From positions 186,001 to 250,000 of the forward strand of contig JAHBYU010000004.1 of NCBI GenBank assembly GCA_019635775.1: a DNA stretch of 64,000 bases. Reading direction: 5' to 3'. Numbering within the stretch: the stretch's first letter is position 1; every line of letters begins with the position of its first letter. This document shows, piece after piece, positions 1-8,186 of the stretch. Below the pieces are notes generated by a model. That model ran no database searches. It was not told the DNA's origin and was given only the letters and a program-made list of their open reading frames with translations. A program made the position numbers and the translations under genes. This DNA comes from Rhizobiaceae bacterium (GTDB lineage Bacteria > Pseudomonadota > Alphaproteobacteria > Rhizobiales > Rhizobiaceae).

Positions 1-1102
1 AGTAGGCCGAGTGCGCCCGGGCCGTTGACAGCCGCCAGTTGTCATATGTCTCATTGCGGAAGGGGCGTGCGTCGGTGTGGCCCTCTATGGAAAGCGTGCC
101 CTTCTGTTCGGAGAGTATCTTGCCGATCTTCTCCATAGCCAGCACCAGGTCACGCCGCGGGACCGCAGATCCGATCTCGAACATTCCGAAATCAAACTGG
201 TCGGTGACGGAGACCACAACGCCTGTCTGGTCGGCAACCACGGTCATGCCTTCGGCCAGCTTGCTGTCCGGGCCGAGCGCCGTTGCAAGTTTCTGGCGAA
301 TGTCGTCGGCAACTTTTGCGGCAGTTGGTGATACATCGCCGTTCGGGGCCTGGATGTCTTCACGCTGCTGCGGGCTTGGGGATGCTGGTGTGCCGGTTGC
401 TTGAGCGGTCGCGAGCGGTTCGAGCGGCGCTGCGTCGGGACTGGCTTGCTTGATGTCGGGGGAAGCCGGCAGGCCGGTTCCGGAAGGCTGTTCTCCCTCG
501 GCCGTGTTGCCCCGCAAAACCATCTGCTCGGACCAGAAATCCGGAGCGAACGGGTCACGATAGGCCTGGCCGCCGGATGCGCCGGTGGAAGGGCCCGCGT
601 CCTGCGCACCACCGTCGCCCTTGGCGCTCACATTCTGCAGAAGGCCGGTTTCCTCCGCGATCTCGGACAGTACCGCGTAGGGATTGGCGAACAAGTGCTC
701 GTCGGTGTGGGTCTCGTTGAGATCCTTGTCGGCCACTTCCTTGTTGGAGACTTCCTTCGCGTTTCCCTTGTTCTGCTCGCTGGCGTTGGTGTTCGGCGAA
801 GTCTGGCTGATATCGGTGATACCGGCCGCATTGGGGCCTTCGCCCAGATCCTCAAGACCCTTCTTGGACGAATTGCGGTCGATAAGCTTGACTGGGTTGA
901 AGTAGCTGGCCACGGCGGCCTTGGTCTGCTCGTTGGCGGCATTGATGAGCCACATGACGAGAAAGAAACACATCATCGCAGTCATGAAGTCCGCGAAGGC
1001 GATCTTCCACACGCCGCCGTGATGGCCTTCGTCGTGATCGTGGTTGCGCCGTACGATGATGATTTCCTGGCGAGGTTCCTCGCCTGCCGTCAGCACGCTC
1101 AT
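1..1102 (-). CDS. motB: Flagellar stator protein MotB (C-terminus beyond left edge)
   Basis: Inner-membrane stator subunit that pairs with MotA to conduct protons and anchors to peptidoglycan. Reading the minus strand from the ATG at 1102 gives an open frame to the window edge, so the 3' end is missing. The N-terminal region has a single membrane segment (about residues 32-52) with the sequence AFADFMTAMM; Asp38 is the expected proton-carrying residue of MotB. A long Asn/Pro/Ser-rich linker of about 200 residues follows, longer than in enterobacterial MotB and usual in rhizobia, then the start of an OmpA-like peptidoglycan-binding domain (IEGHTDARPF). The start overlaps the stop of the upstream FliH-like gene by 4 nt, implying translational coupling. 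In rhizobia motC and motD normally follow; they would lie left of this window. Confidence 0.93.
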   Translation of the reverse strand, partial: MSVLTAGEEPRQEIIIVRRNHDHDEGHHGGVWKIAFADFMTAMMCFFLVMWLINAANEQTKAAVASYFNPVKLIDRNSSKKGLEDLGEGPNAAGITDISQTSPNTNASEQNKGNAKEVSNKEVADKDLNETHTDEHLFANPYAVLSEIAEETGLLQNVSAKGDGGAQDAGPSTGASGGQAYRDPFAPDFWSEQMVLRGNTAEGEQPSGTGLPASPDIKQASPDAAPLEPLATAQATGTPASPSPQQREDIQAPNGDVSPTAAKVADDIRQKLATALGPDSKLAEGMTVVADQTGVVVSVTDQFDFGMFEIGSAVPRRDLVLAMEKIGKILSEQKGTLSIEGHTDARPFRNETYDNWRLSTARAHSAY

Positions 1103-1710
1103 TCGAGTATTTCCGAGAGGATCGCCGCCCATTCGGAGAGGCGCGTTTCAAAAAGGTTGCCGTCGATCGTGACGGAAAGATCAAAGCCGGGGGTCTCGAT
1201 GAAGGCGAAATGTCCGGCCTGTTCGCCTAGCGCCGCCTGCAAGCCTTCATAGAGCGATTGGGGCGCGCATATCTCGGCGCGGAATGTCTCGCGCTCTGCA
1301 ATCGCCTCGCGGATTGACGCGGCCAGTCTCTCCAGCGAGCGCTTCAACAACTCGTCGCTCATGAACGAGCCCAGAATACGCGCAACCGTGACGGAGGCTT
1401 CCTGCCCGATTTCTTCCTCCAGTCGCGCAAGCCGCTTCGAGATGGTCTCGCCCGCGGTTTGGCCGATCTGCCGCAGGATCGAATCCGTCTGTGCGGCATG
1501 CTGGGCGCGCAGCTCCTCGAGTTCCGCTGCATGGGCGAGAGCAAGACGTTCCTCAAGCGCCGCTTCCGCCTTTGCAACCTCGGCCCGAACGATCTCGTCG
1601 ATCGAAGGCGGGGGCGGGGACATGGGGATGGGATTTGAAACGGCGTTCGCGGCCAGCTGGGGCCGCGCGCCAAAGTCCTGCAAGACGTCGGAAAGTGCAA
1701 ATGTCCTCAC
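1099..1710 (-). CDS. FliH-like flagellar export/assembly protein
   Basis: About 203 residues, lying between fliF and motB. The central half is a long Glu/Ala-rich, probably coiled-coil helix (runs of EAALEERLALAHAAELEEL type), followed by a more globular C-terminus. Size, acidic helical character and position after fliF fit FliH, the stator-like regulator of the FliI export ATPase, although sequence conservation of FliH is low and rhizobial FliH is often left unannotated. I chose the GTG at 1710: it overlaps the fliF stop (GTGA) and has a Shine-Dalgarno CAGGAG 8-9 nt upstream. An upstream ATG at 1734 inside fliF is less likely. The stop overlaps the motB start. Family assignment is inferred from context more than from motifs. 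Confidence 0.7.
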   Translation of the reverse strand: MRTFALSDVLQDFGARPQLAANAVSNPIPMSPPPPSIDEIVRAEVAKAEAALEERLALAHAAELEELRAQHAAQTDSILRQIGQTAGETISKRLARLEEEIGQEASVTVARILGSFMSDELLKRSLERLAASIREAIAERETFRAEICAPQSLYEGLQAALGEQAGHFAFIETPGFDLSVTIDGNLFETRLSEWAAILSEILE

Positions 1711-3326
1711 GCGGCCTGCTCCTGATGTGCCCATTTGCGCAGGATCAGAGCAGTGCGTTCCTCATTGAGATCAACCATGCGCGCGAGGCGGTCCTGAGGG
1801 GCCGGCCTGATCTTCTGGCGCAACTCGTCGAGCGGGGTCGGCCCGGCGATTGCCGGCGGCGCCTCGGCCGGCTCAGGGCCAGGAAGCGAGTTCTGGACTT
1901 CCTCGAAGCTCGGACCAGCGATGGCGGGTTTTGCCTGACCACCGATCGCCGCAACCATCGGCCTCAGGCCGAAGAAGGCGACGAGGAAAACCACCACGAT
2001 AAAGGCCGCAGCATTGATCAGCGTGCCTGCGTGCTGGCCAACCGATGCCATGATGCCGGGTTCTTCGAGCGGAACGCCATCCAGCCCATCGATGAACTCC
2101 ACCGCCGAGACGTTGACGATATCGCCACGCGGCTCGTTCAGGCCGGTCGCAGACGCGACAAGCTTCTGGATCTCGGCGATGCGTTCGCCAAGCTTTTCAG
2201 GCGTGGCATCGGCACCGAGAATGGCCGTCAGGCGATCGCGGTTGACGACGACCGCGATCGACATGCGTGTCACCGTGTAGCCGTTGCTGACGGTCGCGAT
2301 GCGCTTCGAGTTGATCTCGTAGTTCGTCGTCTCTTCCTTGCGATCGCTCTGGGATGACGACTGGGGTCCCTCTGTCGTCGTCGGGTCGGCTTCGGGCAGG
2401 TTCTGCTCGACGGTGGTGGTCGACCCTGCGGACTTCTGGTTGTTGTTCTCGTTGGCGCGGACAGTCTGGATGGAGCGTTCGACGCGCGACTCGGGATCGA
2501 ATATCGTCTCCTCGGTCTGGCGCTGGTCGGTGTTGACCTCGGCCTTCACGCTGGCGCGGAAGTTGTCAGGCCCGAGATACGGGGCAAGGGCGCGCCGAAT
2601 GTTGTCCTCGATCTGCATCTCGACGTCGCGCTCGACGCCGAAGGAGCGGCTGAGGCTGCTGTTGTTCGGGTCATCGCCGGCCGCGAGCAACGTGCCGCTG
2701 GAGTCCAGCACCGTGACGTCTTCCGCGTTGAGGCCGGGAACGGCTGCGGAGACCAGGTGGCGGATCGACGAAGCGGCACGGCGCGAATCGGCATCCGATG
2801 CGCGGATTACGACGGATGCGGAGGGCTTCTGCTCGTCGCGGCGGAAATTGGCTCGCTCGGACATGACGATGTGGACACGGGCGGCGCGGATGCCGGCGAT
2901 AGACTGGATCGTGCGGGCAATCTCACCTTCCAAAGCGCGGACGCGGGTGATCTGCTGCATGAAAGAGGTGAGGCCGAGCGAGCCGACATTGTCGAACAAC
3001 TCGTATCCGGCGTTGGAGCTTGTCGGCAGGCCCTTTTCGGCAAGCAGCATGCGCGCCTGCGCCGTGGTTCCGGTCGGAACCAGCACCGTCGTTCCGTCCG
3101 CAGCGACGTCGAAACCGATGCCGGCCTCGCCGAGGACCAGGCCGATCTGGTTTACGTCCGCCCGTTCCAGCCCGACATACAGCGTCTCGTATGCCGGGCG
3201 GTTCAGGTAGATGGAGGCGATGGCTATGACGCTCAGGACCAGCGCGATCACGCCGCCCATCATGGCAAGGCGGCGGGGACCGAAATCCTTCAGATTCTGG
3301 ACGACGGCGTTCAACTGTTCGGGCAC
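1707..3326 (-). CDS. fliF: Flagellar MS-ring protein FliF
   Basis: Forms the MS ring in the inner membrane, base of the basal body and housing of the export gate. 539 residues, the normal rhizobial length. A membrane segment lies near residues 20-40 (MMGGVIALVLSVIAIASIYL) and a second near residues 435-455 (LINAAAFIVVVFLVAFFGL). Between them is the YscJ/FliF-type periplasmic region with the conserved NRPAYETLYVGL start and a Glu/Gln/Ser-rich loop. The start is GTG at 3326 with GAAGG just upstream. The gene is followed without a gap by the FliH-like gene and motB, so it probably heads a fliF-fliH-motB transcript. In Sinorhizobium meliloti, as I recall it, fliF lies next to visN, so the position here is different. 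Confidence 0.97.
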   Translation of the reverse strand: MPEQLNAVVQNLKDFGPRRLAMMGGVIALVLSVIAIASIYLNRPAYETLYVGLERADVNQIGLVLGEAGIGFDVAADGTTVLVPTGTTAQARMLLAEKGLPTSSNAGYELFDNVGSLGLTSFMQQITRVRALEGEIARTIQSIAGIRAARVHIVMSERANFRRDEQKPSASVVIRASDADSRRAASSIRHLVSAAVPGLNAEDVTVLDSSGTLLAAGDDPNNSSLSRSFGVERDVEMQIEDNIRRALAPYLGPDNFRASVKAEVNTDQRQTEETIFDPESRVERSIQTVRANENNNQKSAGSTTTVEQNLPEADPTTTEGPQSSSQSDRKEETTNYEINSKRIATVSNGYTVTRMSIAVVVNRDRLTAILGADATPEKLGERIAEIQKLVASATGLNEPRGDIVNVSAVEFIDGLDGVPLEEPGIMASVGQHAGTLINAAAFIVVVFLVAFFGLRPMVAAIGGQAKPAIAGPSFEEVQNSLPGPEPAEAPPAIAGPTPLDELRQKIRPAPQDRLARMVDLNEERTALILRKWAHQEQAA

Positions 3327-3494
3327 TGACCTTCGCTCCCGCTCCTCTGCGCACCGGATCGTGATGGCGAAGCCGGCGCCTCGATCTTGAGAGCCTATGG
3401 TCCGAAGCTTGTGCGAGGATGAAATCGGGGGTGCGTCACGACAGAAAGTGTCTGTCGCCGCATGGCAAAAAAGCGAAGTCGGAACAAATGACTA

Positions 3495-3533
3495 GGGCCT
3501 GATACGCTTCCTTCGCGGGAAGCGGATCAGGCC
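3495..3533 (-). terminator. Strong hairpin between flagellin 1 and fliF
   Basis: A 17-bp stem (3495-3511 with 3518-3534 minus one; GGGCCTGATACGCTTCC against GGAAGCGGATCAGGCCC, one mismatch) and a 6-nt loop. It lies about 58 bp past the stop of the first flagellin gene on the minus strand. There is no strong U-tract on either side, so it could be a terminator or an mRNA 3'-end stabiliser; it separates highly expressed flagellin from fliF. Confidence 0.65.
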
Positions 3534-3590
3534 CTTCTCAAGCTGTCCGGTGTGACGAATGTCCGGGAGCTCAATTCCGGTCCGGCCAGC

Positions 3591-4586
3591 CTAGCTCCTG
3601 AAGAGCGAGAGGATGGACTGTGCGTTGCCGTTTGCGATCTGAAGCGACTGGATGCCAAGCTGCTGCTGAACCTGCAGGGCCTGGAGGCGGGTCGATTCCT
3701 TGTTCATGTCGGCATCGACAAGCTGACCGACGCCACGCTCGATGGAGTCCATCAGGCTGGTGGTGAATTCCTTCTGCAGGTCGATCTGCTTCTTTGCCGC
3801 GCCGAGCAGGGTCGCCGCGTCGGCGATTTCCGAGAGCGTCTGGTCGGCAACGGTGATCATCTGCGTGATCTGTTGATCGGTGAAGCCGACGACAGTCAGC
3901 GTCGAGACCGAATAGCCATCGGTCGCGGCGACAGTGCCTGCGACACCGGCCGTTGCGGTGTCGTCGCGCGCGCCGCTGGTGGCCAGGCGCAGGCCTTCGG
4001 TGATGCCGCGCGTCTCGGCGGTCGTGGCCGCGGCGTCATAAAGCTTGATCTGCTGAACGTCGATCTTGATCTTGGAAAGAACGACGTTGCCGGCGTTGTC
4101 GCGGGTAAAGGCGGAAACGATCTCGGCGTCTGCGTGCGTTCCCGCCGCAGGGTTGCCGGAGGCGACCGTGGAGTTCACCGACAGCCAGTTCGTGCCGGAG
4201 AAGCTCGCCGAATCTGCGAAGCTCTTGAGCTGGAGCTGAAGGGCTTCGATTTCGGACTGGATCTTGTCCTTGTTCTCTGCGCTTGCACCGACGGCGGCGA
4301 CCAGCTTGACCTTGATCTCGTCCACCCGCTCCATGATCTTGTTCATGGCTGTGTAGGCCGTGTCGACCTTGGAAGCGCCGAGACCGAGCGAGTCCTGAAC
4401 GACGGACAGCGCCTTGTTGTCGGAACGCATCGTGGTTGCGATCGACCAGTAGGCTGCGTTGTCCTTGGCTTCGGAAACCCTGTAGCCGGTAGAGATTCGG
4501 TTCTGCGTGGCTTCGAGCGACTTGTTTGTCGCGCTGAGAGTCTGAAGCGCCGTCATCGCCGAAGCGTTCGTCATGATGCTTGACAC
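3591..4586 (-). CDS. Flagellin 1 (divergent paralogue of the other two)
   Basis: Flagellar filament protein, about 331 residues: a short rhizobial flagellin with conserved N-terminal (MTNASAMTALQTLSATNKSLEATQ) and C-terminal (LQVQQQLGIQSLQIANGNAQSIL) D0/D1 helices and a reduced variable centre. The first possible GTG (4595) directly abuts the ribosome-binding sequence AAGAAGGGG, so the GTG at 4586 is preferred. This gives the same SSIMTNAS N-terminus as the two neighbours. It differs from flagellins 2 and 3 through the middle and in its leader, which lacks their nested stem-loop. A hairpin follows the gene, and a CtrA-type box lies about 150 bp upstream. Confidence 0.95.
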   Translation of the reverse strand: MSSIMTNASAMTALQTLSATNKSLEATQNRISTGYRVSEAKDNAAYWSIATTMRSDNKALSVVQDSLGLGASKVDTAYTAMNKIMERVDEIKVKLVAAVGASAENKDKIQSEIEALQLQLKSFADSASFSGTNWLSVNSTVASGNPAAGTHADAEIVSAFTRDNAGNVVLSKIKIDVQQIKLYDAAATTAETRGITEGLRLATSGARDDTATAGVAGTVAATDGYSVSTLTVVGFTDQQITQMITVADQTLSEIADAATLLGAAKKQIDLQKEFTTSLMDSIERGVGQLVDADMNKESTRLQALQVQQQLGIQSLQIANGNAQSILSLFRS

Positions 4587-4859
4587 GATACTCACCCCTT
4601 CTTCGAACAGCCTGCCCGGCCATCGTGCCGGATTATCGCCTGAAGGAGCTTCATGCCGGTCGCGGCTTCATGCCGCCTGTCCGCCACTTTCCGCCCGCCA
4701 TAGCGATTGGTTAACCACAACTAGGGGAATATGGTTAACAGCGGATTAAGCGGCTGACGCTTCGGTAAGGTTTTGGATCGGGGATTGAAGAATGACCGTG
4801 TGATCGGCCAAACGGCTGCGCGGCAAGGCTCGCTTTTCGTGAAAACAGACACAAAAAAG
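4587..4859 (-). promoter_or_regulatory. Leader and promoter region of flagellin 1
   Basis: No gene in this stretch between flagellins 1 and 2. It holds a small inverted repeat in the leader (CCGGC/GCCGG, 4616-4620 and 4627-4631), a longer inverted repeat GTTAACCA/TGGTTAAC (4710-4717 and 4732-4739), and a TTAA-N7-TTAAC box at 4735-4749. The region around 4700-4760 is AT-richer than its surroundings and is the probable promoter. Confidence 0.55.
4735..4749 (-). promoter_or_regulatory. CtrA-type binding box
   Basis: Read on the minus strand this is TTAATCCGCTGTTAAC, an exact match to the TTAA-N7-TTAAC consensus known for the cell-cycle regulator CtrA in Alphaproteobacteria. It lies about 150 bp upstream of flagellin 1 and overlaps one arm of a TTAACCA inverted repeat. 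CtrA control of motility is established in several Rhizobiales; binding here is inferred from the motif alone. Confidence 0.5.
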
Positions 4860-4883
4860 AAAGGGCCGCTTTCGCGGCCCTTT
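4853..4883 (-). terminator. Intrinsic terminator of flagellin 2
   Basis: Perfect 10-bp stem (AAAGGGCCGC / GCGGCCCTTT, 4860-4869 and 4874-4883) with a 4-nt loop, followed on the minus strand by a U-rich tail (CTTTTTTGT). It stands about 70 bp after the flagellin 2 stop: a textbook rho-independent terminator. Confidence 0.88.
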
Positions 4884-4951
4884 CGCATTTGACGTTGCCT
4901 GAGACGGTCGGTACGCCTTGCCGTTGCAAGTCCCGGATCACGGGCCCCGGC

Positions 4952-5944
4952 TTAGCGGAAGAGCGAGAGGATCGACTGTGAGTTGCCGTTGGCGATGGAA
5001 AGCGCCTGGATGCCAAGCTGCTGCTGGACCTGCAGGGCCTGGAGGCGGGTCGATTCCTTGTTCATGTCGGCATCGACGAGCTGACCGATGCCGCGCTCGA
5101 TGGAGTCCATTAGGCTCGATGTGAAGGTCTTCTGCAGGTCGATGCGGCTCTTGGCAGCGCCAAGGTTGGTGGCGGCAGTAGTCATTTCCTTCAGGGCGGA
5201 TTCGACGACCGTCAGCTGCTGCGTGATCTGCGCGTCGCTGTGGTCCTTCACCGACAGCGTGGAGACGCTGTAGGTATCGCCGGCGGCTGGCGCCGCGCCT
5301 GCGGTCGGGGCCTGGGCAGTACCGGCGCGAGCGCCGGTGGCACCAAGGCGCGTTGCGTCGAGGATGCCGTCGTTCAGGCCGGTGGCGCTGGCGTAGGCGT
5401 CATAGAGCTTGATGTCCTGCACCTTGACATCGATGGTGCTGAGCGAGGCGGTGCCGGAAGCCGACCGGTTGAAGGCGGAGACAATCTTGACGTCGTTGAA
5501 CGTACCCGCAGTCGTGTGGCCGCTCGTCGTGTCGACCGAAAGCCAGTTGGCGCCGGAGAAGGTGGCGGCGTCGGCGTAGCTCTTCAGCTGGCCCTGCAGC
5601 GCCTTGACTTCAACGTCGATCTTTTCCTTGTCGGCGGCAGACGCACCATTGGCGGCGACGAGCTTGACCTTGATTTCGTTGACCGTGTCGATCGCTTTCT
5701 GCATGCCGGTGTAGGCGGTGTCGACCTTCGAAGCGCCGAGGCCGAGCGAATCCTGAACGGTGGAAAGGGCCTTGTGATCCGAGCGCATGGTGGTGGCGAT
5801 CGACCAGTAGGCGGCGTTGTCGGAAGCCTCTGCAACACGGAAGCCCGTGGAGATGCGGCTCTGCGTGGTGGCGAGGTTCTTGTTTGTGGCGTTGAGCGTC
5901 TGAAGCGCCGTCATCGCCGAAGCGTTGGTCATGATGCTGGACAT
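4952..5944 (-). CDS. Flagellin 2
   Basis: Filament protein of 330 residues starting MSSIMTNASAMTALQ. An upstream in-frame ATG at 6040 would add 32 residues without homology, and its coding would run through the conserved leader hairpin, so it is rejected. N- and C-terminal D0/D1 regions are almost identical to flagellin 3, including at the DNA level; only a short central stretch (about residues 150-235) differs. Shine-Dalgarno AAGGG lies 11 nt before the ATG. The leader forms a nested stem-loop (5950-6006) and a strong terminator follows. It is a separate monocistronic unit. Confidence 0.97.
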   Translation of the reverse strand: MSSIMTNASAMTALQTLNATNKNLATTQSRISTGFRVAEASDNAAYWSIATTMRSDHKALSTVQDSLGLGASKVDTAYTGMQKAIDTVNEIKVKLVAANGASAADKEKIDVEVKALQGQLKSYADAATFSGANWLSVDTTSGHTTAGTFNDVKIVSAFNRSASGTASLSTIDVKVQDIKLYDAYASATGLNDGILDATRLGATGARAGTAQAPTAGAAPAAGDTYSVSTLSVKDHSDAQITQQLTVVESALKEMTTAATNLGAAKSRIDLQKTFTSSLMDSIERGIGQLVDADMNKESTRLQALQVQQQLGIQALSIANGNSQSILSLFR

Positions 5945-6160
5945 AGTACCCGTACCCTTACTCGAAGTTTTTTTCGCATACCGGCCCGACCGGTATGACG
6001 GTACGGCATCATGCCAATGATCGCGTCCCCGCCAGATCAACCCGCCATGTGCGAACTATGCAGCTTCGATCGCTGCGAATTGCCTAAGGGGCGTGGTTAA
6101 CGGACTATTTTTGCGGGATTTTTCTGAATGTCGTGACCTGCAATTGGTCGCTTCCCGTAA
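5945..6160 (-). promoter_or_regulatory. Leader and promoter region of flagellin 2
   Basis: Non-coding. Beyond the stem-loop leader there is a block at about 6064-6104 shared with the flagellin 3 upstream region: on the minus strand a GTTAACCACG element, then a CTTAGGCA element, then TTCGCAGCGATCG. Conservation of spacing in two paralogous promoters suggests the core promoter for flagellar-class transcription. The sigma factor was not identified. Confidence 0.55.
5950..6006 (-). promoter_or_regulatory. Nested stem-loop in flagellin 2 mRNA leader
   Basis: Inner hairpin CATACCGG-CCCGA-CCGGTATG (5977-5997) enclosed by an outer pairing CCGTACC (5950-5956) with GGTACGG (6000-6006). On the mRNA, the 3' arm of the outer stem covers the bases between the Shine-Dalgarno AAGGG and the ATG. 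Pairing would therefore hide the ribosome-binding region. The same structure is present upstream of flagellin 3. FlbT is known to act on flagellin 5' leaders in Caulobacter; any link here is inference. Confidence 0.55.
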
Positions 6161-6189
6161 TGAAAAAGGGCCGCGAAAGCGGCCCTTTT
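6161..6189 (-). terminator. Intrinsic terminator of flagellin 3
   Basis: Perfect 11-bp stem (AAAAGGGCCGC / GCGGCCCTTTT, 6164-6174 and 6179-6189) with a GAAA/TTTC loop and a short U-run on the minus strand. It is about 60 bp after the flagellin 3 stop and nearly the same sequence as the flagellin 2 terminator, consistent with duplication of the whole unit. Confidence 0.86.
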
Positions 6190-6247
6190 CGTTCGTTCGA
6201 GATTTGCCTCAGACGGTCGATCCGTCCTTCCGTCGCCCGCCTTCCGG

Positions 6248-7237
6248 TTAGCGGAAGAGCGAGAGGATGGACTGCGAGTTTCCGTTTGCGATCGAGAGCG
6301 CCTGGATGCCAAGCTGCTGCTGGACCTGCAGGGCCTGGAGGCGGGTCGATTCCTTGTTCATGTCGGCGTCGACAAGCTGACCGATGCCGCGCTCGATGGA
6401 GTCCATCAGGCTGTTGGTGAAGGTCTTCTGCAGGTCGATGCGGCTCTTGGCGGCGCCGAGGTTGGTGGCGGCCGTGGTCATTTCCTTCAGCGCACCTTCG
6501 ACAACCGCGAGCTGCTTGGTGATCTGCGCGTCCGAGAAGCCTGCGACCGAGAGCGTCGAGACGGTATAGGTGTCGCCGGCTGCGTCCGTTCCGGCAACGA
6601 CGGTTGCGCCAGCCGCGATACGAGCGCCTGTGGTGCCGAGGCGGTGGGCATCCAGGATACCGTCGGTGAGGCCCGTTGCAGCCGATGCGGCGTCATAAAG
6701 CTTGATGTCCTGGACCTTGACATCGATGGTGCCGAGGCTGACCGAACCGGAAGCCGAACGGTTGAAGGCCGAGACGATCTTGACGTTGTCGAACGTGCCT
6801 GCCGCCGTGTGGCCGCTCGTCGTGTCGACCGAAAGCCAGTTGGCGCCGGAGAAGGTGGCGGCGTCGGCGTAGCTCTTCAGCTGGCCCTGCAGCGCCTTGA
6901 TTTCGACGTCGATCTTTTCCTTGTCGGCGGAAGACGCGCCATTGGCGGCGACGAGCTTGACCTTGATCTCGTTGACCGTGTCGATGGCCTTCTGCATGCC
7001 GGTGTAGGCGGTGTCGACCTTCGAAGCACCGAGGCCGAGCGAATCCTGGACCGTGGACAGGGCCTTGTGGTCCGAGCGCATGGTGGTGGCGATCGACCAG
7101 TAGGCGGCGTTGTCGGAAGCCTCTGCAACACGGAAGCCCGTGGAGATGCGGCTCTGGGTGGTGGCAAGGTTCTTGTTGGTGGCGTTGAGCGTCTGAAGCG
7201 CCGTCATCGCCGACGCGTTGGTCATGATGCTGGACAT
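6248..7237 (-). CDS. Flagellin 3
   Basis: Filament protein of 329 residues, nearly identical to flagellin 2 over the first 150 and last 90 residues, and differing mainly around residues 165-235. Start ATG at 7237 has the same AAGGG ribosome-binding site and the same nested leader as flagellin 2. Multiple flagellins with one main and several minor subunits are normal in rhizobia. Nucleotide identity in the flanks points to recent duplication or gene conversion. It is the first flagellin after the fliP end of the large operon but has its own promoter region. Confidence 0.97.
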   Translation of the reverse strand: MSSIMTNASAMTALQTLNATNKNLATTQSRISTGFRVAEASDNAAYWSIATTMRSDHKALSTVQDSLGLGASKVDTAYTGMQKAIDTVNEIKVKLVAANGASSADKEKIDVEIKALQGQLKSYADAATFSGANWLSVDTTSGHTAAGTFDNVKIVSAFNRSASGSVSLGTIDVKVQDIKLYDAASAATGLTDGILDAHRLGTTGARIAAGATVVAGTDAAGDTYTVSTLSVAGFSDAQITKQLAVVEGALKEMTTAATNLGAAKSRIDLQKTFTNSLMDSIERGIGQLVDADMNKESTRLQALQVQQQLGIQALSIANGNSQSILSLFR

Positions 7238-7242
7238 AGTAC

Positions 7243-7298
7243 CCGTACCCTTACTCGAAAATTTTTTGCATACCGGCCCGACCGGTATGACGGTACGG
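7243..7298 (-). promoter_or_regulatory. Nested stem-loop in flagellin 3 mRNA leader
   Basis: Same architecture as in flagellin 2: inner hairpin CATACCGG/CCGGTATG (7269-7289) and outer CCGTACC (7243-7249) with GGTACGG (7292-7298). The A/T bridge between the arms differs slightly between the two copies while the paired segments are identical. Upstream, 7350-7392 carries the shared GTTAACCACG/CTTAGGCA promoter block in minus orientation. Confidence 0.55.
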
Positions 7299-7430
7299 CA
7301 TCATGCCCATGACCCCGTTCTCGAGGCCATCCGCCATAGTCAAGCGGACTATGCGTCGGCGATCGCTGCGAAATGCCTAAGAGACGTGGTTAATGAATTA
7401 TGATTTTTGGACGATCGCTCGTCGGGCGCG

Positions 7431-8186
7431 TCAACTGAACGAACGCACGAGACTGCCGACGAGCAGGTTCCAGCCGTCGATCAGGACAAAGAACAGGATC
7501 TTGAACGGCAGGGAGACAACGGTGGGCGGCAGCATCATCATGCCCATCGCCATCGTGATGGTGGCGACGATGAGGTCGATGACAAGAAAGGGCAGCACGA
7601 TCAGGAAGCCGATCTCGAACCCCCGCCGGATTTCCGAGATCATGAAGGCGGGAATCAGAACACGCAGGTCCACGTTTTGCGGGTCAACCGTATCGCCCCG
7701 CTCGCGGGCGAGGTCGGCGAACAGGTTGAAGTCCTCGTCGCGGACATTGCGAACCATGAAGCTCCGAAACGGATCGGAAATGCGCTGGAAGGCTTCCGTC
7801 TCGTCGATCTGGTTGTCCATCAAAGGCCGCACGCCGTTGTTCCACGCCTGATCGAAGGTGGGCGCCATGACGTAGAACGTCATGAACAGCGACAGGCTGA
7901 TGATGATGAGGTTTGCTGGCGTGGTCTGCAGCCCGATGCCTGCACGCAGGATCGAGAAGGCAATGACGAAGCGGGTGAAGCTCGTCACCATGATGAGTAG
8001 GCCCGGCGCCACCGACAGAACGGTGAGCAGACCGAACATCTGGATGATACGGCCGATCGTCGTGCCGTCAGCCTGTCCGATCGCACCGAGATCGAGCTGC
8101 TGCGCCAGCGCTACGGAGCCTCCCGCCAACAGCAGCGATGGTGCCAATGCAAGTGTGCGGACAAGGTTTGAGCCGATGCGCGTCAT
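7431..8186 (-). CDS. fliP: Flagellar export gate protein FliP
   Basis: Core membrane protein of the flagellar type III export gate (with FliQ and FliR). 251 residues with an N-terminal signal peptide (about residues 1-29, ending VALAQQ), then four membrane helices, and the family motifs LLTVLSVAPGLLIMVTSFTR and LPFLVIDLIVATITMAMGMM. It is the last gene of the long minus-strand flagellar operon and overlaps fliL by 4 nt (ATGA). FliQ and FliR are not in this window; in rhizobia they are encoded elsewhere in the motility region. Confidence 0.97.
   Translation of the reverse strand: MTRIGSNLVRTLALAPSLLLAGGSVALAQQLDLGAIGQADGTTIGRIIQMFGLLTVLSVAPGLLIMVTSFTRFVIAFSILRAGIGLQTTPANLIIISLSLFMTFYVMAPTFDQAWNNGVRPLMDNQIDETEAFQRISDPFRSFMVRNVRDEDFNLFADLARERGDTVDPQNVDLRVLIPAFMISEIRRGFEIGFLIVLPFLVIDLIVATITMAMGMMMLPPTVVSLPFKILFFVLIDGWNLLVGSLVRSFS

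Noticed and set aside
3552..4583. A 343-codon plus-strand open frame over flagellin 1
   Set aside because: Antisense to an unambiguous flagellin gene. Similar shadows occur over flagellins 2 and 3.
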